The notes under the pieces are model-generated. The model saw only the letters and a program-made list of their open reading frames with translations, was not told the DNA's origin and did no database searches. The position numbers and the translations under genes are program-made. DNA of 64,000 nt from Exilispira sp964581895 (lineage in GTDB: Bacteria; Spirochaetota; JAAYUW01), in the NCBI GenBank assembly GCA_964581895.1, contig CAZOPR010000003.1, positions 1 through 64,000 of the forward strand, in the 5' to 3' direction. Shown here one piece after another: positions 34,773 to 43,103 of the stretch (positions are counted from its first letter, which is position 1; every line of letters begins with the position of its first letter).

Positions 34773-36155
34773 TTATCTTTTCAATCCCATAATTACTTGA
34801 AGCATTTGATCTGCCGTCTGAATAGTCTTCGAATTTGCTTCAAATCCTCTTTGGGTTACAATCATATCAGTAAATTCTTCAGATAAGTCAACATTACTCA
34901 TTTCAAGAGCACCAGCAACCAAAGCACCTTTACCTGCTGTATTTGCTGCAGAAACATTTGCTGTTCCAGAGTTTATGGTCTGTGCAAAATCATTATCTCC
35001 AACTTTTTGAAGACCTTCAGGGTTTGTAAAGGTTGCAAGAGCAATTTGGCCTAATGGTAATTTTTCACCATTTGAGTAAATACCAGTAATAACTCCCTGA
35101 TTATCTATAACAAATGTTTCAAGATATCCCATGCCATAACCATCCTGATCCACAGCTTTTGTAGTTGTTGGTGATGCAAACTGTGTTATCCCATCATATT
35201 GCCCACTTGTTCCAAGATTTAGTGTTATAGCCTGCTGTTGACCATCAGGAAGAGTAAAGCTAGCATTTGCTATTAAATTCCCTGTATTTGAAAGATCTGA
35301 TGGAGCACCAGGTTCATTTGGATTATCTTTAACACCAATTATTGCTCCTTCATTGTTAAATAAAAGGCCAACTGTATTTGAATCATTTATATTTGCACCA
35401 GGGACATCAAGTTGAACTGAAACATCTGGTAAATCAAGTAAAGTTGCCTGGCAGGTCCATTGATTTACAGTTCCAGGAACTCTTGTAAAAGAAAGCTGAA
35501 GTTGATGTTTGTTGCCTTTTGAATCAAAAATATCAATTGTGGTTTTATGAACTGAAGCAGCAACTTCATCCGCAGTTGGTTCTCTACCAACAGGAAGTGG
35601 CTGAGTTTCTGAATTTAAGTTTGATTTATAATCTATCTTTGTTGTTGCCTTAGCTGGCGATTTCCCACCAACTGGAATTTGTATTTCACCTATAGGATTA
35701 GCTGTATTTATAACATATTTACCATCAACAAATTCTGCATTCCATCCTTGAACTCTATAACCATTTGCAGGATTTACTAAAACACCATCTTTATCGATAC
35801 CAAATACTCCAGCCCTTGAATAAAAGACATTTTCACCTTTTTTCAATATGAAAAAGCCTTCACCAGTAATTGCAAGGTCAAGGTTTCTTCCAGTTGTCTG
35901 AAGTGCACCTTGAGTAAAGATAGTACCTATCTGAGCAATAGACATTCCAAGTCCAACCTGTTTAGGGTTAATTCCACCGACTTCAACAGTTGGTGCTGCT
36001 GCACCAGACATGTTTTGATATAATAAATCCTGAAAGCTTACCCTATTTTTCTTATAACCATAGGTATTAACATTTGACACATTATTACCAATGACATCCA
36101 TCCTAATTTGATGATTTTGTAATCCAGCAACTCCTGCATATAAACATCGCATCAT
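34773..36155 (-). CDS. flgE: Flagellar hook protein FlgE
   Basis: A 460-residue hook protein. The N-terminal rod-family signature is LYAGVAGLQNHQIRMDVIGNN and the C-terminus is the matching LSEEFTDMIVTQRGFEANSKT helix. In spirochaetes hook subunits are cross-linked by lysinoalanine between a cysteine and a lysine. This protein has a cysteine at C235 (NQWTCQATL) in the middle domain, besides C4 in the N-terminal helix; C235 is the candidate, with lysines nearby at K213 and K216, but I cannot align it to the known site by eye. It follows flgD by 23 nt and is itself followed by a hairpin terminator. Confidence 0.95.
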   Translation of the reverse strand: MMRCLYAGVAGLQNHQIRMDVIGNNVSNVNTYGYKKNRVSFQDLLYQNMSGAAAPTVEVGGINPKQVGLGMSIAQIGTIFTQGALQTTGRNLDLAITGEGFFILKKGENVFYSRAGVFGIDKDGVLVNPANGYRVQGWNAEFVDGKYVINTANPIGEIQIPVGGKSPAKATTKIDYKSNLNSETQPLPVGREPTADEVAASVHKTTIDIFDSKGNKHQLQLSFTRVPGTVNQWTCQATLLDLPDVSVQLDVPGANINDSNTVGLLFNNEGAIIGVKDNPNEPGAPSDLSNTGNLIANASFTLPDGQQQAITLNLGTSGQYDGITQFASPTTTKAVDQDGYGMGYLETFVIDNQGVITGIYSNGEKLPLGQIALATFTNPEGLQKVGDNDFAQTINSGTANVSAANTAGKGALVAGALEMSNVDLSEEFTDMIVTQRGFEANSKTIQTADQMLQVIMGLKR

Positions 36156-36178
36156 AATAAACTCCTTTTTCTTTTTAT

Positions 36179-36829
36179 TTAATTTCTTTCATTTTCTTCG
36201 TATGAAGCAGCAGTATTTGGTTCATTTGTGCTGTTAGAAGTATTTGAATTATCACTTACCTGATTTGAATTTTCTGTTTCGGACTCTGTTTGTAATGTTG
36301 TAGGATCATTAGAAACATTTGAATCGTCCACTTTGCTATTATTGTTTGTTGAATCATTTTGCATATGATAACCCTGTGGTAAACCAATAGAAAAGATAAA
36401 TGATGTTGGATAAAGATTTCCATTTACTGATACCTTTGGAATTCCACCCTCGAACACTACGCTTTCAACTATACCAGTATCTACACCATAAGGGGTTTGA
36501 ATATTAACCTGGGTTCCAAGCAGGGCTAATGTTTGATTTACTAAAAATCCTTGATTTAAAAGAGACAATGTATCATTAACCTGTTTCATCTGCTCAAGAC
36601 TTGAAAATTGAGCCATTTGAGCTATAAATTCTTTATCTTCCAAAGGTTTAGTTGGATCCTGATGCTGTAGCTGAGCAATTAAAAGCTTTAAAAAATCATC
36701 TTTTCCAAGTTCATGTTTTATTTCTTTACCATCAACCATTAATGATTTATTGAAAGATTCGACTAAAAGTTGAGTTTTCGCATATTCTTCCTTACTTTGA
36801 AAAGTATTTATGGAAGTTAATCCGCTCAT
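36179..36829 (-). CDS. flgD: Flagellar hook assembly (scaffold) protein FlgD
   Basis: Hook-cap protein of 216 residues. The N-terminal signature GKDDFLKLLIAQLQHQDPT followed by KPLEDKEFIAQMAQFSSLEQM is diagnostic. The C-terminal 60 residues are unusually rich in Asn, Ser, Asp and Glu and look disordered; the typical Fn3/Tudor-like part is short. The ATG at 36829 (MSGLTSINTF) has AAAGGAG 6 nt upstream and is preferred over 36856. It lies between fliK and flgE as in other spirochaetes. Confidence 0.92.
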   Translation of the reverse strand: MSGLTSINTFQSKEEYAKTQLLVESFNKSLMVDGKEIKHELGKDDFLKLLIAQLQHQDPTKPLEDKEFIAQMAQFSSLEQMKQVNDTLSLLNQGFLVNQTLALLGTQVNIQTPYGVDTGIVESVVFEGGIPKVSVNGNLYPTSFIFSIGLPQGYHMQNDSTNNNSKVDDSNVSNDPTTLQTESETENSNQVSDNSNTSNSTNEPNTAASYEENERN

Positions 36830-36865
36830 TTTTTCTCCTTTTTTGTATAAAACCATTTTTATTGG

Positions 36866-38194
36866 CTAAACATATTTATTTATTAGCCTGCCAATTCCTT
36901 TGAAGTAACCAAACTTTTTAATACTACTGATGCTTTTCTTTCCTGATATGTTTTCGTCATTATCTACCAAATTAAAACTATTTTTATTCTCAGCGATAAT
37001 TTTATCAAAATTTTCGAAATTTTGATTCTGGTTATCATTTTTAACTTCGACCATTATCTGTTCTAGATTATATCCTTGATTCATAAAAAAATTTGAAAGA
37101 TTTTGTGCATCATTCATCATTACTTGCTTTGCTTCTTCATTCATAACAAAAGCTATCAAAGATATATTCATTCCTTCTTTTTTAAGATGCAATTCTAGTT
37201 CACCAAGTTCTTCAGGGTATAACCTCATCTTCAATGCAAAACCTGATTCTATCGGTTTGAAACTGATATTGTCAAATGAGTTGATTAGTTTGTCTAAAGA
37301 AATAGAATAGTTTTGAGAAATATTTTGGGCTAAATGTCTTAATATAGGCTCGGTAAATTTTGATTGATCAGATGAAAAGTTATTGAAATTTATTCTGGAA
37401 TCATCAGAAATAAAATCAAGGTTGAAGTTAAGATTTGTTAAATCTGATTTCGTATTAGATCTAATAGAAGATGGGTCATCTGAGAAATTTTCAGATTTTT
37501 CATTTTTTGAAAAAGCTTTTAATTTGTCTGAATTAACTGATCTTATAGTACTGCTTTCTTCAATAATATCAGATTGATTTAAACTATTAGGTTCAATACT
37601 CTTGGAAAAATTAGAAAATTCCTTTTCTCTTTTGAATTTTGAATCTTGGGTATCACTAAAAGTTTGTCTACTGATCTTAGAATCTGAAAAATGAATCTCG
37701 TTTGCTTCTTTTGAGCTTGAAAAATACTTTTCACTTAAAATTGCTGAATCTTTTTTACCCTTATTATTTTTCAGCAATCTGCTCTCTTTTAGAGCATTAC
37801 TTTTTTCTTCCTCAAGACTGGAACTTAAAAGGTCTTCTAAAATGAATTTACTTAAAATGTTATTATTTTCATTTTGAGAAAACCTTGTTTTACCTTTTAA
37901 AGCAACTTTTTCTGTTAAAAATGTCTTAAAATTATTTTCCTTCCCTGGAAATTGTTCCGCATCCTTGCGCCTTAAGCCAGATTCAACATTTTGGATGATT
38001 TGAGCATTCATCCATGATTTTGAAAGTTCTCCCTGTTTTGCGCGCTTTTTAGAAGGACTTGGTGATTGTTCATCTTCTTTTAGTAAATCATCAAATTTGA
38101 CATTTAATTTTGATTGAGACTTTGTCCTCTTAATCAAGCGAGCTGAATCTTCCCCCCCCATATCCATCTTCTGAATATTGGGAAGAGTTAACAT
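36866..38194 (-). CDS. fliK: Flagellar hook-length control protein FliK
   Basis: A 442-residue protein. The conserved C-terminal domain of the Flg_hook family spans about 310-395 (MRLYPEELGELELHLKKEG) and switches export specificity; the N-terminal 300 residues are polar, Ser/Lys/Asn-rich and weakly conserved, consistent with a molecular ruler. The ATG at 38194 has AGGAGG 7 nt upstream. Codons 12-15 contain eight consecutive G bases. A one-base change there would stop translation early and abolish the protein, so the gene may be switchable. It lies between flbB and flgD. Confidence 0.9.
   Translation of the reverse strand: MLTLPNIQKMDMGGEDSARLIKRTKSQSKLNVKFDDLLKEDEQSPSPSKKRAKQGELSKSWMNAQIIQNVESGLRRKDAEQFPGKENNFKTFLTEKVALKGKTRFSQNENNNILSKFILEDLLSSSLEEEKSNALKESRLLKNNKGKKDSAILSEKYFSSSKEANEIHFSDSKISRQTFSDTQDSKFKREKEFSNFSKSIEPNSLNQSDIIEESSTIRSVNSDKLKAFSKNEKSENFSDDPSSIRSNTKSDLTNLNFNLDFISDDSRINFNNFSSDQSKFTEPILRHLAQNISQNYSISLDKLINSFDNISFKPIESGFALKMRLYPEELGELELHLKKEGMNISLIAFVMNEEAKQVMMNDAQNLSNFFMNQGYNLEQIMVEVKNDNQNQNFENFDKIIAENKNSFNLVDNDENISGKKSISSIKKFGYFKGIGRLINKYV
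38152..38159 (-). repeat. Homopolymeric G8 tract within the fliK start region
   Basis: On the minus strand, ATGGGGGGGGAAG (codons 12-15 of fliK) holds eight G in a row, in a genome where even four are rare. Poly-G tracts of this length are classic slipped-strand sites. The present length keeps fliK in frame (on state). Confidence 0.9.
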
Positions 38195-38218
38195 GACAAT
38201 TCCTCCTTGTTTGGCTTA

Positions 38219-38839
38219 TTATGGCGCTGGGCTAAAGGTTGTAGCTCCTTCAATCTTATATTCACTTAATTTTGCAGCTCTATCTGGTGGCATCAAACTT
38301 ACAAGATATGGTACCAATGATGTTTCACCGATAGAGGCAAAATACTCATCCATCGCTCGAAGAATATCTACAACTTTAAGAATATTCATATTATTCAGTA
38401 CCTTAACAGCATCCGCTGGGGACATGTTAATAAACTGAATCGCCTCTTTTTTGATATTCTCTTTATAATCATCGTATTCTTTTAATTTCCTATAAATATT
38501 TTCTTCTTTTTCTTTTAAAGAGGCTTCCAACTCTGATATGGCTTTCTCTTTTTCATTTGTTTGTTCTTCTTTTGCCTTTAATTGGTCTTCATACTGCTTT
38601 AATTGAGTAAATTGAGATTCATAGGTAACTTTAAGTTTATCGAAAAATTCTTTTTCAAGTAAAAAAGGATCGGCTATATCTTTTCCATAAGGGATAGCTG
38701 GAATTCTTGAAACAATTTTACTATATGCTCTTGGCAAATTGACAAGTCCAAGATAATTAAACCAATAAACAACTGCAAATAGGACTATTATTAATAAAAT
38801 CAATAAGAACATAACAGTAAATCCATGTTTAGCTTTCAT
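38219..38839 (-). CDS. flbB: Periplasmic flagellar collar protein FlbB
   Basis: A 206-residue protein with an N-terminal membrane helix (about 8-28), a long coiled coil (about 70-135, rich in KEK and EKE) and a C-terminal MgtE_N-like fold (INMSPADAVKVLNNM ... MPPDRAAKLSE). This architecture and its place between fliJ and fliK match Borrelia FlbB, the base of the spirochaete-specific collar that supports stator assembly. Its presence supports the spirochaete assignment. Length matches the family. Confidence 0.88.
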   Translation of the reverse strand: MKAKHGFTVMFLLILLIIVLFAVVYWFNYLGLVNLPRAYSKIVSRIPAIPYGKDIADPFLLEKEFFDKLKVTYESQFTQLKQYEDQLKAKEEQTNEKEKAISELEASLKEKEENIYRKLKEYDDYKENIKKEAIQFINMSPADAVKVLNNMNILKVVDILRAMDEYFASIGETSLVPYLVSLMPPDRAAKLSEYKIEGATTFSPAP

Positions 38840-38922
38840 AAATATCCTACCAGTTTCATAATTTTTTTATGTTTTTTAACTATATATTTTTTATCTTTTC
38901 ATATAGTTTTTCATATAATTTT

Positions 38923-39342
38923 TTATATACTTTCATAAAACTTTCTTGTTGAAATTTCATCAAGTATTTTTGATTCTTCTTTGAAATATTCTGCAATATA
39001 AGTTTTATGCCTTTTTTCTTTAAGTTTCTCTAATATTCTTTCTTCCTTCCTTGCAGCAATGTATTTTTCTTTTCTTCTATTATATTCTGGTGTCAACTTT
39101 TCAATCTCGTTTTCAAGAAACTTAATCTCAGCTGCAATAGCATCAAAATACCTTCTATATTCTATATCTAAACTACTATCTGAAATTGGAGGAGGATTTT
39201 CCAAAAATTCCTTATATTCCAATATTTTCCCTCTCATTTTCTCAATTATTAAGGCAATCTCACTAAATTCTAATTCTCTTTGCTTTCTGATAAAACTCTT
39301 AAGATGAAGAATTTTTTCATATCTATAAGAAAAATTTTTCAT
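38923..39342 (-). CDS. fliJ: Flagellar export chaperone/stalk protein FliJ
   Basis: A 139-residue, almost wholly alpha-helical, charged protein beginning MKNFSYRYEKILHLKSFIRK, as FliJ proteins do. It forms a coiled coil that inserts in the FliI hexamer like the gamma subunit of F-ATPase. Sequence conservation in this family is low, and the call leans on its position directly after fliI and before flbB. Its intergenic distances (77 nt and 83 nt) are larger than those of the other genes in the operon. Confidence 0.82.
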   Translation of the reverse strand: MKNFSYRYEKILHLKSFIRKQRELEFSEIALIIEKMRGKILEYKEFLENPPPISDSSLDIEYRRYFDAIAAEIKFLENEIEKLTPEYNRRKEKYIAARKEERILEKLKEKRHKTYIAEYFKEESKILDEISTRKFYESI

Positions 39343-39419
39343 AAAATACCTTAATAATTTTATATTTTCTTAATAATTTATTTGATTTAATCATTTAATT
39401 ATCTTAATTTTTCAAAATC

Positions 39420-40775
39420 TTATAAATAATTATCTTCGTTCTCTTCAATTGTTGATTCAAATAATCTTTTTAGTAGAGCCAAACTTTCATCAAAGCTATA
39501 ACCTTCTGAAACATCCTGGCTTAAAAATGAGTAAATATCTTTTATTTTATCTATGGCAAAATCAATATCTTTATTTGTCCCTTTTTGATATGCACCTATT
39601 GAAATCAAATCCTCATTTTCAGAATATATGGCAATAATTTGCTTAAGTTTCTTTACTAATTCTTTATGTTCCTTATCAGTTATAGCTGGAAATAATCTTG
39701 AAATAGATTTTAGTATATCTATTGAAGGATATTGCCCTTTTTCCGCAAGATTTCTTGAAAGAACAATATGACCATCCAATACGCCTCTTACAGTATCAGA
39801 AATCGGCTCATTGACATCATCACCTTCTACTAAAACAGTGTAGATACCTGTAATACTGCCTTTATCTGAACAACCCGCCCTTTCAAATATTTTAGGTAAA
39901 AGAGTAAAAACAGAGGTGGGGTAACCTCTTGTTGCAGGCGGTTCTCCTATCGAGAGACCGATTTCCCTTTGAGCCCATGCAAATCTTGTAATACTATCGA
40001 CCATCAAAAGGACATCTTTTCCAGCATCTCTAAAATATTCTGCAATAGTTTGAGCAACATAAATAGAGCGAACTCTTTCTAAAGGTGATGCATCAGATGT
40101 TGCTACTACGACAACTGATCTTGCTAAACCTTCCTTTTGCAAAATATCTTCGATAAACTCCTTAACCTCTCTTCCTCTTTCTCCTATAAGACAAATGACA
40201 TTGACATCAGCTTCTGTATAATGAGCAATCATACCTAAAAGAGTCGATTTACCAACACCAGAACCAGCGAAAATACCTATCCTTTGCCCTTTACCTAAGG
40301 TTAATGGGATATCAATCGCCTTTACACCAACTGCTAATCTTGTTTTTATTCTGTTTCTATCCAATGAAGATGGAGCTTTATTAAATATAGGATATCTAAT
40401 AGGGGAAAAAATTTCTCCAAGATTATCAATAGGCATACCCATTCCATTTAATACTCTGCCTAATAGTTTTTCTGAAACAGGTATGGATAACGGTTCACCA
40501 GTTGCTATAATTACTTGTTTTGGTTCGATTCCAACCATTTCTGAAAGAGGCATCAAAAGCATTTCATTTTCATTAAAACCGACAACTTCTGCAGATATAT
40601 AGTGTTCAAAATCATCTGGATCTTCTTTATTTTGATATATCTTACAGATTTCCCCTACTTGAGCATGAGGTCCATTACCTTTTATTAAAAAGCCTCTGAC
40701 TTCCTTGACTTTCCCTCTGTATTTTATTGGATCAATTGTCATTATGGTTTGTTCGTACTTATCATATACTGACAT
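39420..40775 (-). CDS. fliI: Flagellum-specific ATPase FliI
   Basis: A 451-residue export ATPase. The Walker A motif is FAGSGVGKSTLLG near 168-180, Walker B is VLLMVDSITRFAWAQRE, and GEPPATRGYPTSVF is the FliI/type III ATPase signature. It energises delivery of export substrates with FliH and FliJ. It starts 2 nt after the fliH stop, so these genes are translationally coupled. No unusual residues seen. Confidence 0.96.
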   Translation of the reverse strand: MSVYDKYEQTIMTIDPIKYRGKVKEVRGFLIKGNGPHAQVGEICKIYQNKEDPDDFEHYISAEVVGFNENEMLLMPLSEMVGIEPKQVIIATGEPLSIPVSEKLLGRVLNGMGMPIDNLGEIFSPIRYPIFNKAPSSLDRNRIKTRLAVGVKAIDIPLTLGKGQRIGIFAGSGVGKSTLLGMIAHYTEADVNVICLIGERGREVKEFIEDILQKEGLARSVVVVATSDASPLERVRSIYVAQTIAEYFRDAGKDVLLMVDSITRFAWAQREIGLSIGEPPATRGYPTSVFTLLPKIFERAGCSDKGSITGIYTVLVEGDDVNEPISDTVRGVLDGHIVLSRNLAEKGQYPSIDILKSISRLFPAITDKEHKELVKKLKQIIAIYSENEDLISIGAYQKGTNKDIDFAIDKIKDIYSFLSQDVSEGYSFDESLALLKRLFESTIEENEDNYL

Positions 40776-40777
40776 TA

Positions 40778-41710
40778 TTATTTAGACTCCTCTATCATTC
40801 TTTTTTTGATAGGCATAAGTTCAAGTATCTTGTCTTCAATCTCTTTCAACTGTAATGAAATTCTAGCGTCTATTTCACCAAAGTCAGTTTCAATAATGCA
40901 TCCACCTCTTTCAATTGATGAATCTTCCAAAAATTGAATCCCTTCTAATCCTTCTATCATTCTAATAAAATCTTCTTTATGTTTTGTGACCATTGCGATG
41001 TCATCAAGATTAACTCTAATAATGACATTTTTCGAGCCTTTTACTTTTTTCAGAGCCTCGACTACATTGTTTATGATAACTGTTTTCTGATTTTCAGTAA
41101 TAATTTTTATGATTTTTTTAACTATCAAAAGAACTATAGATATAACTTGATATTCTGTCCCCTCGATAATTTCTTGACGCTTTGCAATAACTTCGGAGAT
41201 GATTTTATGTAATCTTTCAATCAAATGTTTTATTTCATCTGCGCCTTTTGCAAAACCATCTTCATATCCTTGATCGTATCCCTGTTTTTTATTTTGTTCT
41301 ATTATCTCTTCACTCTTTTGTTCTGCTGCTTCAATTATTTGTTTTGCTTCAAGTTTGGCTTCATCTAATATTTTCTGAGCTTCCTGTTTTAATTTTTCGA
41401 TTTCAATATTAGCTTGAGCCTTAGATTCTTTGATTTTTGCGAAAGCCAGATCTTCTGCCTTATCTACAATTTGCTTTGCTTCTTCCTCTGCTTTCTTTCT
41501 CATATTTTCATATTCAATTTTCCACTCTTGCCTTAACCTATCTATTTCAAGTTTAATATCTTCAACAGAAGGTCCTTTATAGGCAGAAGAAATCTCGCCT
41601 TTCTCAGATCCCTCGACAACTTCTTCCTTTGATTTTATTTTTGGAGGAGGGATGATATACTTTTTTTCAATTTTTTTTATTTCATCATTTTTTAGGACAT
41701 TCTTTGCCAT
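40778..41710 (-). CDS. fliH: Flagellar assembly protein FliH
   Basis: A 310-residue regulator of FliI. The N-terminal third is charged; a long helix with heptad and AxxxE repeats (VDKAEDLAFAKIKESKAQAN, through KLEAKQII-like segments) leads to a C-terminal V-ATPase subunit E-like domain (FIRMIEGLEGIQFLEDSSIERGGCIIET). GYDQGYEDGFAKG marks the FliH GxxxG region. It is between fliG and fliI, as usual. Confidence 0.9.
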   Translation of the reverse strand: MAKNVLKNDEIKKIEKKYIIPPPKIKSKEEVVEGSEKGEISSAYKGPSVEDIKLEIDRLRQEWKIEYENMRKKAEEEAKQIVDKAEDLAFAKIKESKAQANIEIEKLKQEAQKILDEAKLEAKQIIEAAEQKSEEIIEQNKKQGYDQGYEDGFAKGADEIKHLIERLHKIISEVIAKRQEIIEGTEYQVISIVLLIVKKIIKIITENQKTVIINNVVEALKKVKGSKNVIIRVNLDDIAMVTKHKEDFIRMIEGLEGIQFLEDSSIERGGCIIETDFGEIDARISLQLKEIEDKILELMPIKKRMIEESK

Positions 41711-41725
41711 TTTATCTTCCTAAAA

Positions 41726-42757
41726 TTAGTAAATAATCTCATCTTCACTACCACGAGAAATAGTTATTTCACCTGCTTGTTCAAGTTTTCGTATAATAGA
41801 AACAATTTTTGATTGTGATTCTTCAACATCTTTCAATCTAATAGGTCCCATAAATTGCATATCTTCCTTTAACATTGTTGCACCACGCTTCGACATGTTT
41901 CTAAAAATTTTATCCTGTACTTCTGCTTCAACATTTTTAAGTGCTTTTGCAAGGTCATTTGTATCAACTTCCCTTAATAATCTCATAACTGAACGATCAT
42001 CAAGTTGTACAATATCTTCAAAGACAAACATATTCTTCTTAATCTCTTCAGCAAGTTCTGGATCTTCTTCTTCTAATTTTTCTAGAATATTTTTCTGAGT
42101 TGTCTGATCGGATGAGTTTAAGATATTGACAGCAGCAGGAACACCACCGACACTTGCAAATTCTTCTGAAGCTATTGCAGAAATCTGTCTTTCAAGGATT
42201 CTTTCGACCTCTCTTACTATTTCAGGAGATGTTCTATCCATTTTAGCTATTCTTCTTGTAACATCAGCCTGCAATGTTGGATTTAATTGCTGAAGTATCG
42301 TTGCTGCCTTTTTCTGGTCAAGGTAAGATAATATAAGAGCAATTGTTTGAGGATGTTCATTTTGAATAAAGTTTATTAAATGCTGAGGATCGGTTCTTCT
42401 TGCAAATTCAAATGGTCGAACAGCCATTGTGGTGGTAAGCCTATTAATAATATCAACAGCTTTTTGAGATCCTAATGCTTTTTCCAGTAATTCCTTTGCA
42501 TAATCAAGTCCACCAGTCGTTATAAAATCCTGTGCCATCATCAACTCTTGAAATTCCATAAGGACTTTATCTCTTTCTTCTGGATCTACTTTTTCTATTC
42601 TTGCAATTTCATATGTGATAGAATCAACTTCTTCTTCTTTTAAGTATTTTAAAACCTGAGAGGCAACTTCTGAACCTAAAGTAACAAGAAATATTGCTGC
42701 CTTTTTCTTTCCAGTTAATTTTGTTTTTTCTTTAGCTTTTGGAGCAGCCTTTCCCAT
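41726..42757 (-). CDS. fliG: Flagellar motor switch protein FliG
   Basis: A 343-residue rotor protein. N-terminal (KKAAIFLVTLGSEVASQVL), middle (EHPQTIALILSYLDQKKAA, with the EHPQ motif) and C-terminal torque domains (FVFEDIVQLDDRSVMRLLREV, carrying the charged residues that face MotA) are all present. FliG joins FliF to the C ring. A 346-bp A/T-only repeat region separates it from fliF, whereas these genes are normally close or overlapping. Confidence 0.96.
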   Translation of the reverse strand: MGKAAPKAKEKTKLTGKKKAAIFLVTLGSEVASQVLKYLKEEEVDSITYEIARIEKVDPEERDKVLMEFQELMMAQDFITTGGLDYAKELLEKALGSQKAVDIINRLTTTMAVRPFEFARRTDPQHLINFIQNEHPQTIALILSYLDQKKAATILQQLNPTLQADVTRRIAKMDRTSPEIVREVERILERQISAIASEEFASVGGVPAAVNILNSSDQTTQKNILEKLEEEDPELAEEIKKNMFVFEDIVQLDDRSVMRLLREVDTNDLAKALKNVEAEVQDKIFRNMSKRGATMLKEDMQFMGPIRLKDVEESQSKIVSIIRKLEQAGEITISRGSEDEIIY

Positions 42758-43103
42758 TTTTAAACCTCTTTCTTTTATCTTTCTTTTTAGCTTTTATTAT
42801 TTTATTTTTTTATCTGTTATTTTTTGTTTTTGTCTTTCTTCTTAACTTTTAGTATTTTATTTTTTTATCTGTTATTTTTTGTTTTTGTCTTTTTTTTTAT
42901 CTTTATCTTTCTTTTTAATTTTTAGTATTTTACTTTTTGTCTGTTATTTTTTATTTTTATCTTTCTTCTTAGTTTTTAATTTTTTTGTTATCTTTTATTT
43001 TTTGTTTTTATCTTTTAATTTTTTTAATTTTAAATTTTCTTTTCATCTTTTAATTTTTTTTCCTTTTGACATTGTTTTTACAGTGAATAAAAATTTCAAC
43101 AAA
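42758..43103. repeat. Degenerate ~55-bp tandem repeat between fliF and fliG
   Basis: The 39-mer at 42799-42837 recurs without change at 42854-42892 (period 55) and in diverged form at 42927-42964; shorter pieces continue to about 43060. The strand is almost purely pyrimidine on the plus side (purine on the minus, transcribed side). On the minus strand there are only very short Lys-rich frames (for example MSKGKKIKR and MKRKFKIKKIKR) without convincing starts, so I treat it as noncoding. The transcript between fliF and fliG would carry an A-rich spacer. Confidence 0.75.
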
